Part shown: positions 52,855 through 53,131 of the stretch, piece after piece
How positions within the stretch are numbered: the stretch's first letter is position 1
Layout of the letters: each line of letters opens with the position of its first letter
From: Rubripirellula sp.
Lineage (GTDB): Bacteria > Planctomycetota > Planctomycetia > Pirellulales > Pirellulaceae
Assembly (NCBI GenBank): GCA_012270065.1
Contig: JAAXJB010000115.1
Span: 14,861 to 67,991 of the forward strand
Direction of reading: 5' to 3'
Length of the DNA stretch: 53,131 nucleotides
Position numbers and translations under genes: made by a program
The notes under the pieces: generated by a model
The model's input: the letters and a program-made list of their open reading frames with translations, nothing else
Told to the model about the DNA's origin: nothing
Databases searched by the model: none

Positions 52855-53131
52855 GATCATGAGTTCGCCGGATTCTCACTGCACGGACCATGAATGATGT
52901 CGTTCGGGTTGTCCTCCAAGGGAAAAACGGTGGTTGTTTTGTGAGATGCGTGACATTTTCGGGCCTGCTCGCAATTTCTTGTGGCGAATGGTGATGATGC
53001 GGGACGCACGCTCTCTGAGCGACGGGTCGCATTCCGCTCGCAAGGCCGATGGTGTGGCAGGGGCAACTCGTTGCTGAAGAGAACGCCGGGAAACGGTACA
53101 GATGGTCGCTGCGCAATCGAAAGTTGACGTT
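52855..53131. other. Right-edge region, possible start of a further gene
   Basis: No complete gene. At 53102 an ATG preceded by GGGAAACGG begins MVAAQSKVDV and runs off the window, so a plus-strand gene may start here; ten codons are too few to say what it encodes. The minus-strand open frames overlapping this area look spurious. Confidence 0.35.

Overview
The window looks like chromosome of a planctomycete (Planctomycetota, most likely Planctomycetales). This rests on gene content. There is a truncated planctomycete-type cytochrome/DUF1549/DUF1553 protein at the left edge, a cysteine-rich YTV-repeat cell-surface protein, formylglycine-type sulfatases, a PQQ-type propeller, a DUF6268-like barrel, a proline-rich membrane protein with squalene-cyclase-like repeats, and a membrane Ser/Thr kinase. 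I see no rRNA, insertion sequence, integrase, CRISPR array or prophage. Gene density, moderate GC and mixed strands are those of an ordinary core/accessory chromosome segment.

Layout. 1-5.3 kb: surface or secreted proteins (partial PSD1-type cytochrome, a probably frameshifted lipocalin-like gene, a two-domain esterase), then an initiator tRNA with its own promoter and terminator. 5.8-18 kb: envelope and signalling genes (squalene-cyclase-repeat protein, Lnt, Ser/Thr kinase, PilT-like ATPase, AsmA-like protein, DUF5076 protein, outer-membrane barrel, TonB-like single-pass protein), then a nearly 1 kb gap with a strong terminator and stacked inverted repeats that may be a small RNA. 18.7-31.8 kb: NatA/NatB-like ABC exporter whose permease carries a CPBP protease domain, homoserine dehydrogenase, AEC carrier, two Hsp20 genes, PhnP-like hydrolase, sugar-phosphate isomerase family protein, HAD phosphatase-DinB pair, and the quinone pair UbiE/MenG-UbiX. 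32.3-42.8 kb: YTV protein, DUF1573 protein, YejM-like membrane hydrolase, two divergent sulfatases and a PQQ propeller. 42.8-45.8 kb: zinc-ribbon protein, agmatine deiminase overlapping a secreted esterase, and a lysine-rich small protein. 46-52.9 kb: one co-directional run hpf - small ORF - ptsN - ptsH - ptsI - TIGR03936 - RNase E/G - pdxJ.

How the genes work together. The right-hand run holds a complete phosphorelay (EI, HPr, EIIA) with no EIIB/EIIC permease nearby. It sits beside a ribosome hibernation factor and an RNase E/G, so a regulatory rather than sugar-uptake PTS is the natural reading. The middle supports cell-surface remodelling and sulfated polysaccharide use.

I found no clear new multi-gene defence or mobile system. 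The most distinctive observations are: an in-frame TAA six codons into the apparent reading frame of the squalene-cyclase-repeat gene; a sulfatase whose formylglycine motif reads CTLTR instead of CTPTR; an ABC permease-CPBP protease fusion; an initiator tRNA with an AGG/CCU anticodon-stem variant; an unannotated 52-codon ORF overlapping ptsN by ATGA; and the candidate structured RNA at 18.0-18.2 kb.
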